A DNA stretch of 64,000 nt from CAYPZL01 sp964415045. Its GTDB lineage: Bacteria; Planctomycetota; Phycisphaerae; Sedimentisphaerales; Anaerobacaceae. Position 1 is the first letter of the stretch. The number at the start of each line of letters is the position of its first letter. This document shows, piece by piece, positions 34,396-41,983 of this stretch. The stretch lies in the NCBI GenBank assembly GCA_964415045.1, contig CAYPZL010000002.1, forward strand, positions 1 to 64,000, given 5' to 3'. The notes below the pieces were generated by a model, which saw nothing but the letters and a program-made list of their open reading frames with translations, was not told the DNA's origin and made no database searches. The translations under genes and the position numbers were made by a program.

Positions 34396-35123
34396 CACCC
34401 TTCGATTTCCTCATAATTTGCCAGATAGCAGGTAATCTCGAACTCGCTGGTTTCGATCGTTTCGGTCTTCTGTGCGGCCGGATTTCCGCCCGGCGCCGCC
34501 GTCTGGACCCTGGTGTTTCTCGCCGGCACCGAGACCGCCGTAGTGCGAGAGTACGAGGGATAGACCTCGCGAAAATAGGCGGAATCGTCGAGCCGGCAGA
34601 CGAGCGCGGCCACGTCCGCCGGAGTGGCCGCCACACCGGCCAGGATGATCTTAAAACGCACATCGCCCAACGACACGCCCTTGGCCGCGGACGCCCCCTG
34701 GTCTGCCGTGCGAACGCCCAATCCTCCGAGGGCACTGCCTTTACTCTGGCCCGGCAGCGGCTCGCTGATGCACTCGACCCGGCTCAGGACCACCGTCTCG
34801 GCGATGACGTTACTCATCTCGGCCAGCAGCGCCGCCACGTCGATTTTCGAGTCAATCCGGTTGATCAGATCGGCCTTTGTCTGCACGTCGCTCAGGGCCT
34901 TGGCGGTGACGTTGAACTCGTTGAGCATATTCTCGGCCCGGACCCGCTCCTCCTCGAACCGGGCCAGTTCCGCCGTGGCCTGGGCCGTCTTGTGCGTTGC
35001 GGTCAGGTTGTAGGTCATCATCCCCAGAAAGATCAGAGCCAGCGCGGCATACTGTCGACGCATGTGCACCTGCCGACGCCGGCTTTCCTTATACCATTCG
35101 GGAAGGAAGTCGATTTCTTTCAT
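34395..35123 (-). CDS. pilN: PilN-like type IV pilus protein
   Basis: A 242-residue bitopic protein. The start MKEIDFLPEWY matches the PilN N-terminal peptide (usually INLLPW) that binds PilM. A membrane helix follows (QYAALALIFLGMMTYNLTAT), then a coiled coil with EEERVRAENMLNEF, and a periplasmic domain with FKIILAGVAATPADVAALVC. ATG 35123 overlaps the PilM stop (ATGA at 35120-35123). An in-frame open stretch upstream to 35498 is antisense to PilM and is not used. The order pilM-pilN-pilO-pilP-pilQ is the standard one. Confidence 0.88.
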   Translation of the reverse strand: MKEIDFLPEWYKESRRRQVHMRRQYAALALIFLGMMTYNLTATHKTAQATAELARFEEERVRAENMLNEFNVTAKALSDVQTKADLINRIDSKIDVAALLAEMSNVIAETVVLSRVECISEPLPGQSKGSALGGLGVRTADQGASAAKGVSLGDVRFKIILAGVAATPADVAALVCRLDDSAYFREVYPSYSRTTAVSVPARNTRVQTAAPGGNPAAQKTETIETSEFEITCYLANYEEIEG

Positions 35124-36271
35124 AGCCGTTCGCCTTCCAGCACCGGTTCGCGTTCGGCGCGCTGCGCGCCGGGGACGCCGCCGGTTTGACGTCCGCCTTT
35201 CAAGCTCAGCCCCACCGCGAGCGCCAAATCCGCAGACGAGCCCGTCCCGCCTCGACTCGACGCGCTCGCGCCGCGGTCGAAACCGCGCAGGGGCTCGCCC
35301 ACCTCGACCTCCACCGACAGATGGCGCCTGAGCACGTCCAGCAGAATGGGTTCGTACGCCCCTCCGCCGACGATCACAGCCCGCTCCACTCGCTTGCCCC
35401 GGAACGTTACCGTGTGATACCGAAGACAAAGAGACAGCTCTTTCGCGAGGGCTTCCGCCGCCGCGGTCACCACGTCGACCACCGTGCGTCTCGTGCAAGC
35501 ATCCACCGGCTCGGCCCGCAGCAGTCTCAGGCGGAGGGATTCGGCGTCCGGAACCGACAGCCCCAGCGTGGAGGCCACCTGTTCGCTGAAGCGCGCCGCT
35601 CCCGACGGGATCTGCTTGACGAAACAGATACCGCCGCTGCGCCCGAACACCACCGTCGTATGCCCGTGTCCGACGTCCACCAAAATGATCGTTCGCTGCT
35701 TGTCCTCTTCGCGGCGCAACCTTCTCTCGAAGCTCCGAAACAGGGCGTTGGGGGCGGCATCGATGCCGGCAGGCTGCAGACCGGCGTCCTCCAGCAGCGC
35801 AATGTGACTCTTGATCACCTCGTCGTCCGCCGCCAGGACGATGAACTCATTCTTGGCTTCGTCTCCCTGACGAACGCTGCCGGCCAGCATGTAGTTGATC
35901 GTGTCCCTCTCTCCGTCCAGCCCGAATCGCCGGGCCGCCTCCTTGCGCAGCACCTTCTCGATCTGATGCGTTTCCGCTTCAGCCAAACGCATGGAGGTAA
36001 TGCGAAGCTCGTCGCGGGACAGCGCCGAGACCACTTTGCGGCCCCGAAAGCCGCGACGCCCCAGAAGCTGCTTGATCGTCTGGACCACGGCGTCCCGTCG
36101 TTCTTCTTCCGACGCGTCGCGATCGACGTCCAGCGGCGCTCGTTCGGCGCACACCACCTTCAGGTGCTCGTCCGCCTGCGCCAGTTGCACCATCTTGATG
36201 CGGCGCACGCCGATATCCAACCCGATGGGAAGGACTTTTTGCTTCATCGCCAGCCAATTCGATATCAACAT
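35120..36271 (-). CDS. pilM: PilM-like actin-fold type IV pilus protein
   Basis: A 383-residue cytoplasmic ATP-binding protein of the actin/FtsA-fold PilM family. Landmarks are GLDIGVRRIKMVQL (17-30, phosphate 1), the ILVDVGHGHTTVVFGRSGGI segment (about 188-207, phosphate 2), VERAVIVGGGAYEPILLDVL (about 290-309, adenosine motif) and ALAVGLSLKG near the end. It binds the N-terminal peptide of PilN. The tail after residue 355 is polar and extra. The start could be ATG 36271 or ATG 36247 (MKQKVLPIG). It follows pseudopilin H by 10 bases and overlaps pilN by four. Confidence 0.9.
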   Translation of the reverse strand: MLISNWLAMKQKVLPIGLDIGVRRIKMVQLAQADEHLKVVCAERAPLDVDRDASEEERRDAVVQTIKQLLGRRGFRGRKVVSALSRDELRITSMRLAEAETHQIEKVLRKEAARRFGLDGERDTINYMLAGSVRQGDEAKNEFIVLAADDEVIKSHIALLEDAGLQPAGIDAAPNALFRSFERRLRREEDKQRTIILVDVGHGHTTVVFGRSGGICFVKQIPSGAARFSEQVASTLGLSVPDAESLRLRLLRAEPVDACTRRTVVDVVTAAAEALAKELSLCLRYHTVTFRGKRVERAVIVGGGAYEPILLDVLRRHLSVEVEVGEPLRGFDRGASASSRGGTGSSADLALAVGLSLKGGRQTGGVPGAQRAEREPVLEGERL

Positions 36272-36281
36272 CTCACGTCAC

Positions 36282-36800
36282 TCAATCGGATATCGTAATG
36301 TACCCCGTCACAGGCTCCACGCTCACCTTTTTCGTTATGCCTCCTGCTTCCAGGGTGACCACCCCGCTGTTCAACGGGGCCAGAGTGCCCGGGGTGCTGC
36401 ACAACGGACTTCCCAGGTAGTCGAAGGTCACCGCGCTGAAGCCGTCGAAATTCGCATCGACCAGATCGACCCGGTTGAGACGTGATTCGTTCTGGAAGTC
36501 GACCCGATAATCAAATTGCTTCCGAACGGGATGGGAGATCACGGTCCCGGTCTCATCCTGGATCTGGTAGGTTTCAGCCGTCTTGTCAAACACAACGGAA
36601 AAATACTCTCCTTTGCTGATGGCCATGCTCTTGGCGTACTCCAGATCGGCCGCCAGCATGTTTGAGGCGGCGCGAATCTGCATGCTCCCGGCCGACGAGA
36701 TCATCGGCACCGCAATCGCGGCGGCCACGCCCATGATGACGAGAACGATCATCAACTCAATGAGTGTGAATCCAATTCGTGTTTTTGCATTCTGGCACAT
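36282..36800 (-). CDS. Type II secretion / type IV pilus minor pseudopilin (GspH/FimT-like)
   Basis: A 172-residue prepilin. The type III signal reads MCQNAKTRIG|FTLIELMIVLVIMGVAAAIA, with cleavage after Gly10 and Glu at +5, followed by the usual hydrophobic helix. The rest is a beta-rich domain with ADLEYAKSMAISKGEYFSVV, the GspH pattern where fine strands follow a helix. It ends with VTLEAGGITKKVSVEPVTGY. ATG 36800 has GGGTGA upstream. It is separated from the previous pseudopilin genes by 382 bases that contain a terminator, so it probably starts a new transcript leading into pilM. Confidence 0.9.
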   Translation of the reverse strand: MCQNAKTRIGFTLIELMIVLVIMGVAAAIAVPMISSAGSMQIRAASNMLAADLEYAKSMAISKGEYFSVVFDKTAETYQIQDETGTVISHPVRKQFDYRVDFQNESRLNRVDLVDANFDGFSAVTFDYLGSPLCSTPGTLAPLNSGVVTLEAGGITKKVSVEPVTGYITISD

Positions 36801-37182
36801 AATTCACCCTGCCTCCGTTGTATCTTCGGTCCGTGCGGCGTGCTTCTTTACCTTCGAGTCAGGCCCGCATTTGCGGGCGATTTTCGGCCCGTCGCAGCAC
36901 TGCCGGCGGCCGAACGGTTGCGCAGGCAAAACGGACGTTCCGGGGCGCGTCGGCTTCGGACCAACCGTGGCGAATGCCCGTTTCCTGCGCCAATATCGAC
37001 TGATTTGCCGTCATCAAAACCCCGCATCGGCGGGGTCTTTTCCCGACCCGGCCCCTTTCCCGAGGCTGCCCCTGCGGCCGAACGCACTGCACAAATGCGT
37101 CCGTTTCTTCCTGCTCCAACCGGCCGGACTGACGAGCAAATACACATTTTCGGACGTCTCCCTGCATAACTCACGCCGGGTC
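36801..37182. other. 382-base intergenic region inside the pilus cluster
   Basis: No gene is supported. It holds a bidirectional terminator (37016-37041), a second palindrome GCCCGCA-TT-TGCGGGC at 36863-36878, and two loosely related segments that both include GCGGCCGAACG (about 36900 and 37075), as if a block had been duplicated. The promoter for pseudopilin H and pilMNOPQ should lie near 36810-36860. Confidence 0.5.
37016..37041 (-). terminator. Rho-independent terminator (bidirectional form)
   Basis: ACCCCGC and GCGGGGT form a perfect seven-base stem with an ATCG loop. On the minus strand it is followed by TTTT, and on the plus strand by CTTTT. It lies 142 bases after the stop of the LamG pseudopilin gene and separates the pilin genes from the pilM-led unit. 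Confidence 0.8.
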
Positions 37183-38946
37183 TCATTGCCTGACCATGCT
37201 TCGGAAAAACGCATCCGCCGCCGGCATCCAATGCTCGCGCGTTCCAGAAGGCCAGACGATAATCGCCGACTTCACGGGTTCTGCAATGATCGTGGTTTCC
37301 GCCCCCTTCTCATCCAGTTTCCAGTGGCCGATGGGCGACGAGGCCACGGCCAGTTTCGCATGCAATTGCTGGATCTCCGTCTGGGTCAGGGCGCCGTCGT
37401 AAACCCGGACGTCGTCGATCAGACCTCCAAACGTCGAGACAGGACCGGCGCGGCGATCGACGCCGATATTCAAATGTCCCATTCCGGTACCGGGCCCGGC
37501 GATCGGAAGGTTGGGGTCGCTGGCATTCTTCACGACGCCGTCGAGATAGGACGTCATACCCGTCCCCTCGTACACCACCGCCACGTGATGCCAGAGCGTA
37601 TCGCTCAGCTCGGTCAAGGCGATGTTTGTATCCCAGGTCTCCGTTGGATGCTTCACGACCAGATGCATGGGACTGGCGTCGTTGAACTGCAACGTCCAGT
37701 GATTCACCGAATCATCCGAATTCGTCTTGCCGACGACGCCGGCCCAGGCGCTCTGGGCCGCGTTCGGCTTGATCCATACCGAGAGCGTGTAATCGCCCGG
37801 CAATTGGAGGCCGCCGTCATTGGCCGTCTGGAGATAGTCGTCCGTGCCGTCCAGCTCCAGCGCTCCGTTTACGGCGCCGCCGGCGGGTTGCCAGGTTGCC
37901 GCTCCGTAGATGGAACAATCGTGATTGCCGCCGGAAGAATCGGCGGCGCTTTCCCGAAAGGCTCCCCTGGCGAACACGCCTCCGGCGATATAGACTTTGG
38001 TTGCGGCGGCACTCACCGTGACGGCGCCGTCTGCCACGATCAGCCCTTCCACACTCAGCCGGTTGACCGCCCCCACGGTGACATCGCCCGTTACGTACAG
38101 CGCCGGCAAATTCTTGGCCCCCACGATGCTGATGCCGGTGCCGCGAATCGCCAGGTCGCCGTCCACGAGCAACATGCCGTTGATGCTGATGTTGTTGTTC
38201 AGCGTCAGGTCGCCCGCACGATACACCACGCGGACCGGATCGGACGGGCCGAAGGTGAAGTCGGACAGGCTGCCGCCGCTCAAGGGCAGCGTCGGATAGC
38301 GCGTGGTGAAATCGGCCACGGTCACCGCGGGCCAGGCGAGAGCCAGATCGGCGACGGCGTTCCGCCTGCCCGTGATGGTTCCGGACAGCGAGTTGCAGAA
38401 CGCGTCCCCGTTTATCGTGCGCAGGCTGGTCACGCTGCCGGCGCAGTAGAGGTCGCCGAAGAGACCGAGCCGCTGGCCCAGGGAGGCGTCGGCCCCGGTC
38501 CACAGTGCGATACACGGGTCCAGGCGCAGCTCGGCCGAAAGCCGGCTGCACGCCACTTTCTCGCCAGCCGCCAATCGATAGGCCTCACAGTCGATCACGT
38601 ACGTGCAGCGGTCGTACGGGTCGGAAAGATCGCGTGCCACGGTGACGTCATAATACTCGGAACTGCCCCCGATAAGCTGCTGATACGTGCCGCCGGCCCA
38701 GTACGTGGAAGACACTTCCTGCGGATTCAGAAGCAGACCCCGGGCGTGCTCCAGCGCCGAGTCGGCCAACTGGTCCATCCGGACCCGAAGCAGCATGTTT
38801 TGCCCGCTGGCCAGCTCGACGTCGGACCGGCTCAGAAAGCCCAGCGCGATGATCGCAATCGCCATGATGATGAACAGGATCATCAGAAGCGCCACACCCC
38901 TACTGCGGCGGTATGCAGTTGTCTTGCTGCCGGCGTCAATCATCAT
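37183..38946 (-). CDS. GspK/PilX-like minor pseudopilin with a C-terminal LamG (concanavalin-like) domain
   Basis: A 587-residue protein of unusual build. Residues 1-50 have a type II/IV pseudopilin start (SRGVALLMILFIIMAIAIIA then LGFLSRSDVE), the PilX/GspK pattern that lacks Glu5. Residues 50-190 look like a pilin-core region. Residues 190-360 form a beta-helix-like part (ISINGMLLVDGDLAIRGTGI). Residues 375-560 form a LamG/laminin-G-like jelly roll: LELDGTDDYLQTA, YTLSVWIKPNAAQSAWAGVV, LWHHVAVVYEGTGMTSYLDG and GLIDDVRVYDGALTQTEIQQ. LamG domains bind glycans or proteins. ATG 38946 overlaps the end of pseudopilin J. I infer a tip pseudopilin carrying a binding domain. Confidence 0.86.
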   Translation of the reverse strand: MMIDAGSKTTAYRRSRGVALLMILFIIMAIAIIALGFLSRSDVELASGQNMLLRVRMDQLADSALEHARGLLLNPQEVSSTYWAGGTYQQLIGGSSEYYDVTVARDLSDPYDRCTYVIDCEAYRLAAGEKVACSRLSAELRLDPCIALWTGADASLGQRLGLFGDLYCAGSVTSLRTINGDAFCNSLSGTITGRRNAVADLALAWPAVTVADFTTRYPTLPLSGGSLSDFTFGPSDPVRVVYRAGDLTLNNNISINGMLLVDGDLAIRGTGISIVGAKNLPALYVTGDVTVGAVNRLSVEGLIVADGAVTVSAAATKVYIAGGVFARGAFRESAADSSGGNHDCSIYGAATWQPAGGAVNGALELDGTDDYLQTANDGGLQLPGDYTLSVWIKPNAAQSAWAGVVGKTNSDDSVNHWTLQFNDASPMHLVVKHPTETWDTNIALTELSDTLWHHVAVVYEGTGMTSYLDGVVKNASDPNLPIAGPGTGMGHLNIGVDRRAGPVSTFGGLIDDVRVYDGALTQTEIQQLHAKLAVASSPIGHWKLDEKGAETTIIAEPVKSAIIVWPSGTREHWMPAADAFFRSMVRQ

Positions 38947-39562
38947 CAGAAACCAGAGCCTCTCCCGTGTCGTCGAGCAAATGGCCGGCCCAGCTCCGCA
39001 AGGCCACGCTGATCTCATACCGATGGTCCGTGTTGTCCTCCGTCAAATCGAACTTAATCGTTACGAAGCGCGTGTACGGCGGGGCTGCGTCAAAATCGAA
39101 TTGGACGTTCTTACAGTCCGAAAGGAAGATAGCGCTTCTGGAATCATGCCCCGCCAGCAGGTCCGCCTTTTTCCCTGTGAGCTTCAGCTCCGCCAGGGTC
39201 AGAACCAGCGTCTCGCTCGCGTCGAATTCAGAAATCTGCACGCGGTCGAGGCCGTCGCCGCGTTCCACGTACACTAACTCGTTCAGGTTGATCCGGCTGT
39301 CACCGTTGCTATCGGCCCGCCAGACGGCGATGTCGTTGCCCGGCGCGGCGCAGACGAGAAGACAGCTTTGAAGCAGATTGGAGATTCGCAGCGAGGTATG
39401 TCGCAGTTGGGCCTGTTTGGAGAGGACGTCATCGCTGATCTGACTGGCTGAGGTCATGGCGAACGCCAGCGTCGCCACGGCCGACAGCAGAATGGCCGTC
39501 ACCGTCAGCGCCACTAACAGTTCGACCAACGTCAGAGCCTGGATGTGTCTGGTACTTTTCAT
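38936..39562 (-). CDS. Minor pseudopilin (GspJ/PilW-like)
   Basis: A 208-residue prepilin. The signal reads MKSTRHIQA|LTLVELLVALTVTAILLSAV, with Ala rather than Gly before the cleavage site and Glu at +5 of the mature chain. A domain of the GspJ type follows, with LRHTSLRISNLLQSCLLVCA and VTIKFDLTEDNTDHRYEISV. The start is ATG 39562; a TTG nine codons upstream is less likely. Its end overlaps the LamG pseudopilin gene by 11 bases. GspJ forms the tip complex with GspI and GspK, which fits the gene order I-J-K. Confidence 0.87.
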   Translation of the reverse strand: MKSTRHIQALTLVELLVALTVTAILLSAVATLAFAMTSASQISDDVLSKQAQLRHTSLRISNLLQSCLLVCAAPGNDIAVWRADSNGDSRINLNELVYVERGDGLDRVQISEFDASETLVLTLAELKLTGKKADLLAGHDSRSAIFLSDCKNVQFDFDAAPPYTRFVTIKFDLTEDNTDHRYEISVALRSWAGHLLDDTGEALVSDDD

Positions 39563-39682
39563 CACCTGCGATTCCACCGACCCAAGCACGGAACTTCAAA
39601 CCACTCATGAACTCATATAATGCCACGTGTCATGTCCTCGCCGCCCTGGTTCGTCGCGCGCCCGGCTGCACCGTCGGGCCGG

Positions 39683-40153
39683 TTACTGACTGATCACCCG
39701 ATGGAGGACCGCGATCTCCGCTCCGTCGTACTTGACCCACACGGAGGCAAAGATGAAGAAACAGGGCGGCTCCTCGTCCTCCTGTTGCGGCACATAGACG
39801 TAGCTGCAGTGCACCTCCCGGCTGAATTTCGCATAGATGGGGTCTGCAAACACGGTGCCGGAGGCGTCCTTTACCTGTCCCTCGGGCTCCGTATAACCGT
39901 CCCAGCCGTCCCAGGGTTCTCCGGCGTCTTTGATGATCTGTTCGTAGGGCGTACTGGCAATGCGCTCCATCAGGTCGCCGGCCAGCTTGGCCGCCAGCGT
40001 GCGGCGCATCCCTTCGGCCTGGGCCGTGGCGCCGCCGACAAAGGGCAAAAGCACACCGGCCGCCGCCATGCCCAACAGGACCATAGCGAGCGTGGCCTCG
40101 GCCAGCGTGAAACCGCCGGCACGACGATGGATGCCCCGACGATCAGTAGTCAT
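39683..40153 (-). CDS. Minor pseudopilin (GspI-like)
   Basis: A 156-residue prepilin. Its signal is RRAGG|FTLAEATLAMVLLGMAAAGV, with a basic leader, Gly at -1 and Glu at +5. A domain follows with LAAKLAGDLMERIASTPYEQ, then strands ending in EIAVLHRVISQ. ATG 40153 lies inside the last codons of the preceding pilin gene (11-base overlap). It is followed after 120 bases by pseudopilin J. The order G-I-J-K is the standard pseudopilin order of type II secretion. Confidence 0.86.
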   Translation of the reverse strand: MTTDRRGIHRRAGGFTLAEATLAMVLLGMAAAGVLLPFVGGATAQAEGMRRTLAAKLAGDLMERIASTPYEQIIKDAGEPWDGWDGYTEPEGQVKDASGTVFADPIYAKFSREVHCSYVYVPQQEDEEPPCFFIFASVWVKYDGAEIAVLHRVISQ

Positions 40154-40649
40154 AGTACCGCACCCCCCGGGAATCGGTGCCCGTATTGTCCGGGCGAATT
40201 TCACCGGTCTGGGGTTTGCAGATCCACCCGTGACTGTCGTCGGCGGCGGCGGGAAACGCCGCCCCGTTGGGAAGAATCTGAACCGTATCCAGGTTATTGA
40301 ACGGATTCGTCGGCATCTTGGAAAGATAAGGTCCGTAGTCGAACCCGGGTGTTCCTCTGGCCGCCGTGGTGCCGTCGGCCTTGCTCGACAACGTCGCCTG
40401 GTCGCGGAAGGCCGCTTCCGTCGGCGCCACTGTCGGGTCGCCGTTGGGATATCCCGGCGCGACCTCGTTGTGCTGGCTGGTGTAGATCAGGACGAAGCGG
40501 CGCAGCAGGTTCAAGCTACCGGCCAGGGTGCTCTGCCGGGCGGCTGTACCGCTGTTGGCGACCGCCGGGATCACGATGGCGGCCAGGACGCCAAGCAAGA
40601 CCACCACAACCAGAATCTCAACCAGGGTGAAGGCCCTTGCTCGTCTCAT
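40143..40649 (-). CDS. Second G-type pilin/pseudopilin (GspG-like)
   Basis: A 168-residue prepilin. The signal reads MRRARA|FTLVEILVVVVLLGVLAAIV, with Glu5 and the very conserved hydrophobic helix; the residue at -1 is Ala. The C-terminal part has the calcium-site region of GspG in reduced form (YGPYLSKMPTNPFNNLDTVQ), the same PINPFN-type block as the major pilin next door. ATG 40649 is preferred to the GTG one codon earlier; AAGGGG is upstream. It lies after a strong terminator and so should be made in smaller amounts than the first pilin. Confidence 0.88.
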   Translation of the reverse strand: MRRARAFTLVEILVVVVLLGVLAAIVIPAVANSGTAARQSTLAGSLNLLRRFVLIYTSQHNEVAPGYPNGDPTVAPTEAAFRDQATLSSKADGTTAARGTPGFDYGPYLSKMPTNPFNNLDTVQILPNGAAFPAAADDSHGWICKPQTGEIRPDNTGTDSRGVRYYDY

Positions 40650-40684
40650 CACTGCCCCTTTCGATTACCTCTTCCGTCATTCAG

Positions 40685-40732
40685 AAAAAAGGCTGACCGG
40701 CTTCGGGCAACGGCCTTGGCACGGTCAGCCTT
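40685..40732 (-). terminator. Rho-independent terminator between major and minor pilin genes
   Basis: On the minus strand AAGGCTGACCG pairs with CGGTCAGCCTT around a 20-base loop, and the second arm is followed by TTTTTT. It lies 33 bases after the stop of the first pilin gene and 36 bases before the start of the second. Confidence 0.88.
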
Positions 40733-40764
40733 GATTATCAGTATTCGACGATCATGCGGGGAGA

Positions 40765-41256
40765 TTAGAGATCAATGTGGTCTGCGTTACCATCCCCATC
40801 CGCGTCGAAGCTGTCGTCGGCCCAGATCTCACCGGTGGCGGCATCGTATTCCCAGCTTCCGGCATCATCACCAATCGTGCCCGTGGTATCGATCTTGCCT
40901 TGATTGGTCACGACGGCGTCCGTCACATCGTTGAACGGGTTGATCGGCACTCTCTCCAGATACGGACCGTAGCAGTGGACGGCGTCGCGTGCCTTGCTGC
41001 CGCTCGGGTTGCCGTCGATGTCGGTGGTCTCGGTCATCTGGGCGATGAAGGTGGCAGCGGCCGGAGCGATGTCGTTGTGCTGCACCTTGTAAAGCTCGAT
41101 CTGACTGCGGAGTGTCTGCAGGTCGCTGCAGAGACTGTTGGTCTTGGCCTCGGTGCTGGCCTGGGTGAACTGCGGAATGACGATCGCGGCCAGAATACCC
41201 AGAATGACCACGACGATCAGAATTTCGACCAATGTGAAACCTTGTTTTGCTCTCAT
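40765..41256 (-). CDS. Major pilin/pseudopilin (GspG/PilA-like)
   Basis: A 163-residue prepilin that is probably the main fibre subunit. The signal is MRAKQG|FTLVEILIVVVILGILAAIV with Gly at -1 and Glu at +5. The C-terminal domain has YGPYLERVPINPFNDVTDAV and ends in an acidic, Asp-rich stretch (DDSFDADGDGNADHIDL), which resembles calcium-binding DxDxDG loops. GAGGAGGAACACAAG precedes ATG 41256, a strong ribosome site. It is the first gene of the pilus cluster, with a long non-coding region upstream and a terminator right after it. Confidence 0.92.
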   Translation of the reverse strand: MRAKQGFTLVEILIVVVILGILAAIVIPQFTQASTEAKTNSLCSDLQTLRSQIELYKVQHNDIAPAAATFIAQMTETTDIDGNPSGSKARDAVHCYGPYLERVPINPFNDVTDAVVTNQGKIDTTGTIGDDAGSWEYDAATGEIWADDSFDADGDGNADHIDL

Positions 41257-41647
41257 CTTGTGTTCCTCCTCAGGTTGAGAAAATTGAAACTTGTTGCCAC
41301 TAAAACAGGAAAAATATGTTTGGTTCTGTTATCGACTGAATCGATGTACTACTTGACTGCTTCGGATTGCGTGAGCTGCGGGTCCTCCAAAAATAGTCAC
41401 ATTACGTCGTTTCTTTCCAGGCGTACGGCTTCGGCGATTCATCCGAATGCCTGACGTACATGGAAGCCCTAAAGGTGACGGTCCGGAAATCGGCCGAACC
41501 GCCTTATCTGCGGCTCCCGCTCAGTCCAACCAAACTATAGGAAACACAATCCGGGGTGCCAAAAAACGGAGGGAGAAAAAAAACCAGGTGTGCGCCCGGG
41601 AGCCCACGAACCGGACACAAACGACCGAAAAAAACCTAAGAAACTCT

Positions 41648-41747
41648 GTCATCCTGAACGAAGCGCAGCGGAGTGAAGGATCTGGGCTCCGGCTCTAAAA
41701 AACCTCTTCGTCGGACGCCAGATCCTTCGCCTTCGGCTCAGGATGAC
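41648..41747. repeat. TCATCC-type intergenic repeat, copy 3 (full palindrome)
   Basis: The left arm GTCATCCTGAACGAAGCGCA continues to GAAGGATCTGG. The right arm CCAGATCCTTCGCCTTCGGC continues to TCAGGATGAC. The two are inverted copies around a ~35-base centre. This is the most complete copy; related copies are at 20038 and 1962. Confidence 0.75.
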
Positions 41748-41798
41748 AATTAGTGCACCACTACTCGTCAAATGATGAGTATCGTCCAGACGTTCTGT

Positions 41799-41883
41799 GT
41801 GGCAGCGTCAAGCGCAGCTTGGCGATGGCGCCTCTCGAATCCGGGCGGACCATCGCCAAGGCCTGCGGCCTTGACGCTGCCAC
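41799..41883. repeat. Intergenic double-hairpin repeat (GTGGCAGCGTCAAG family), copy B
   Basis: The left arm GTGGCAGCGTCAAG-CGCAG-CTTGGCGATGG is at 41799-41828, and the inverse right arm CCATCGCCAAG-variable-CTTGACGCTGCCAC is at 41850-41883. The outer bases are identical to copy A at 17495 while the inner loops differ, and the small hairpins inside each arm are kept by compensating changes. Confidence 0.75.
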
Positions 41884-41983
41884 ACCGTGTCTAACCCATC
41901 ATACAACGTGTAACAGAGCACTAGCGCGCAAGAGAACCGTGATTCATGGCAGGCGGATGACGACTGCCCCGACCGAAAAAAAC

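Larger units (their letters stand above)
41257..41983. other. 727-base intergenic region upstream of the pilus cluster
   Basis: No gene is supported. It lies between the start of the first pilin gene and the end of tsaE, both minus strand. It contains two palindromic repeat elements (41648-41747 and 41799-41883) and an AT-rich stretch near 41290-41330 where the pilin promoter probably lies. Short frames such as plus 41447-41698 have no ribosome site and cross the repeats. Confidence 0.6.

Noticed and set aside
34395..35498. A longer PilN frame starting at 35498
   Set aside because: The extra 125 codons are antisense to PilM and Arg/Gly-rich; the true PilN start MKEIDFLPEWY is at 35123 and overlaps the PilM stop.
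36863..36878. Palindrome GCCCGCA-TT-TGCGGGC followed by GATTTTC
   Set aside because: The T-rich side is on the plus strand where no gene is transcribed into it, so I do not call it a terminator.
41295..41325. A possible sigma-54 promoter (TGGCAACAAGTTTCA on the minus strand) in front of the major pilin
   Set aside because: The -12 half lacks the required GC (TTTCA instead of TTGCA), so it does not meet the consensus even though pilin genes are often sigma-54 dependent.
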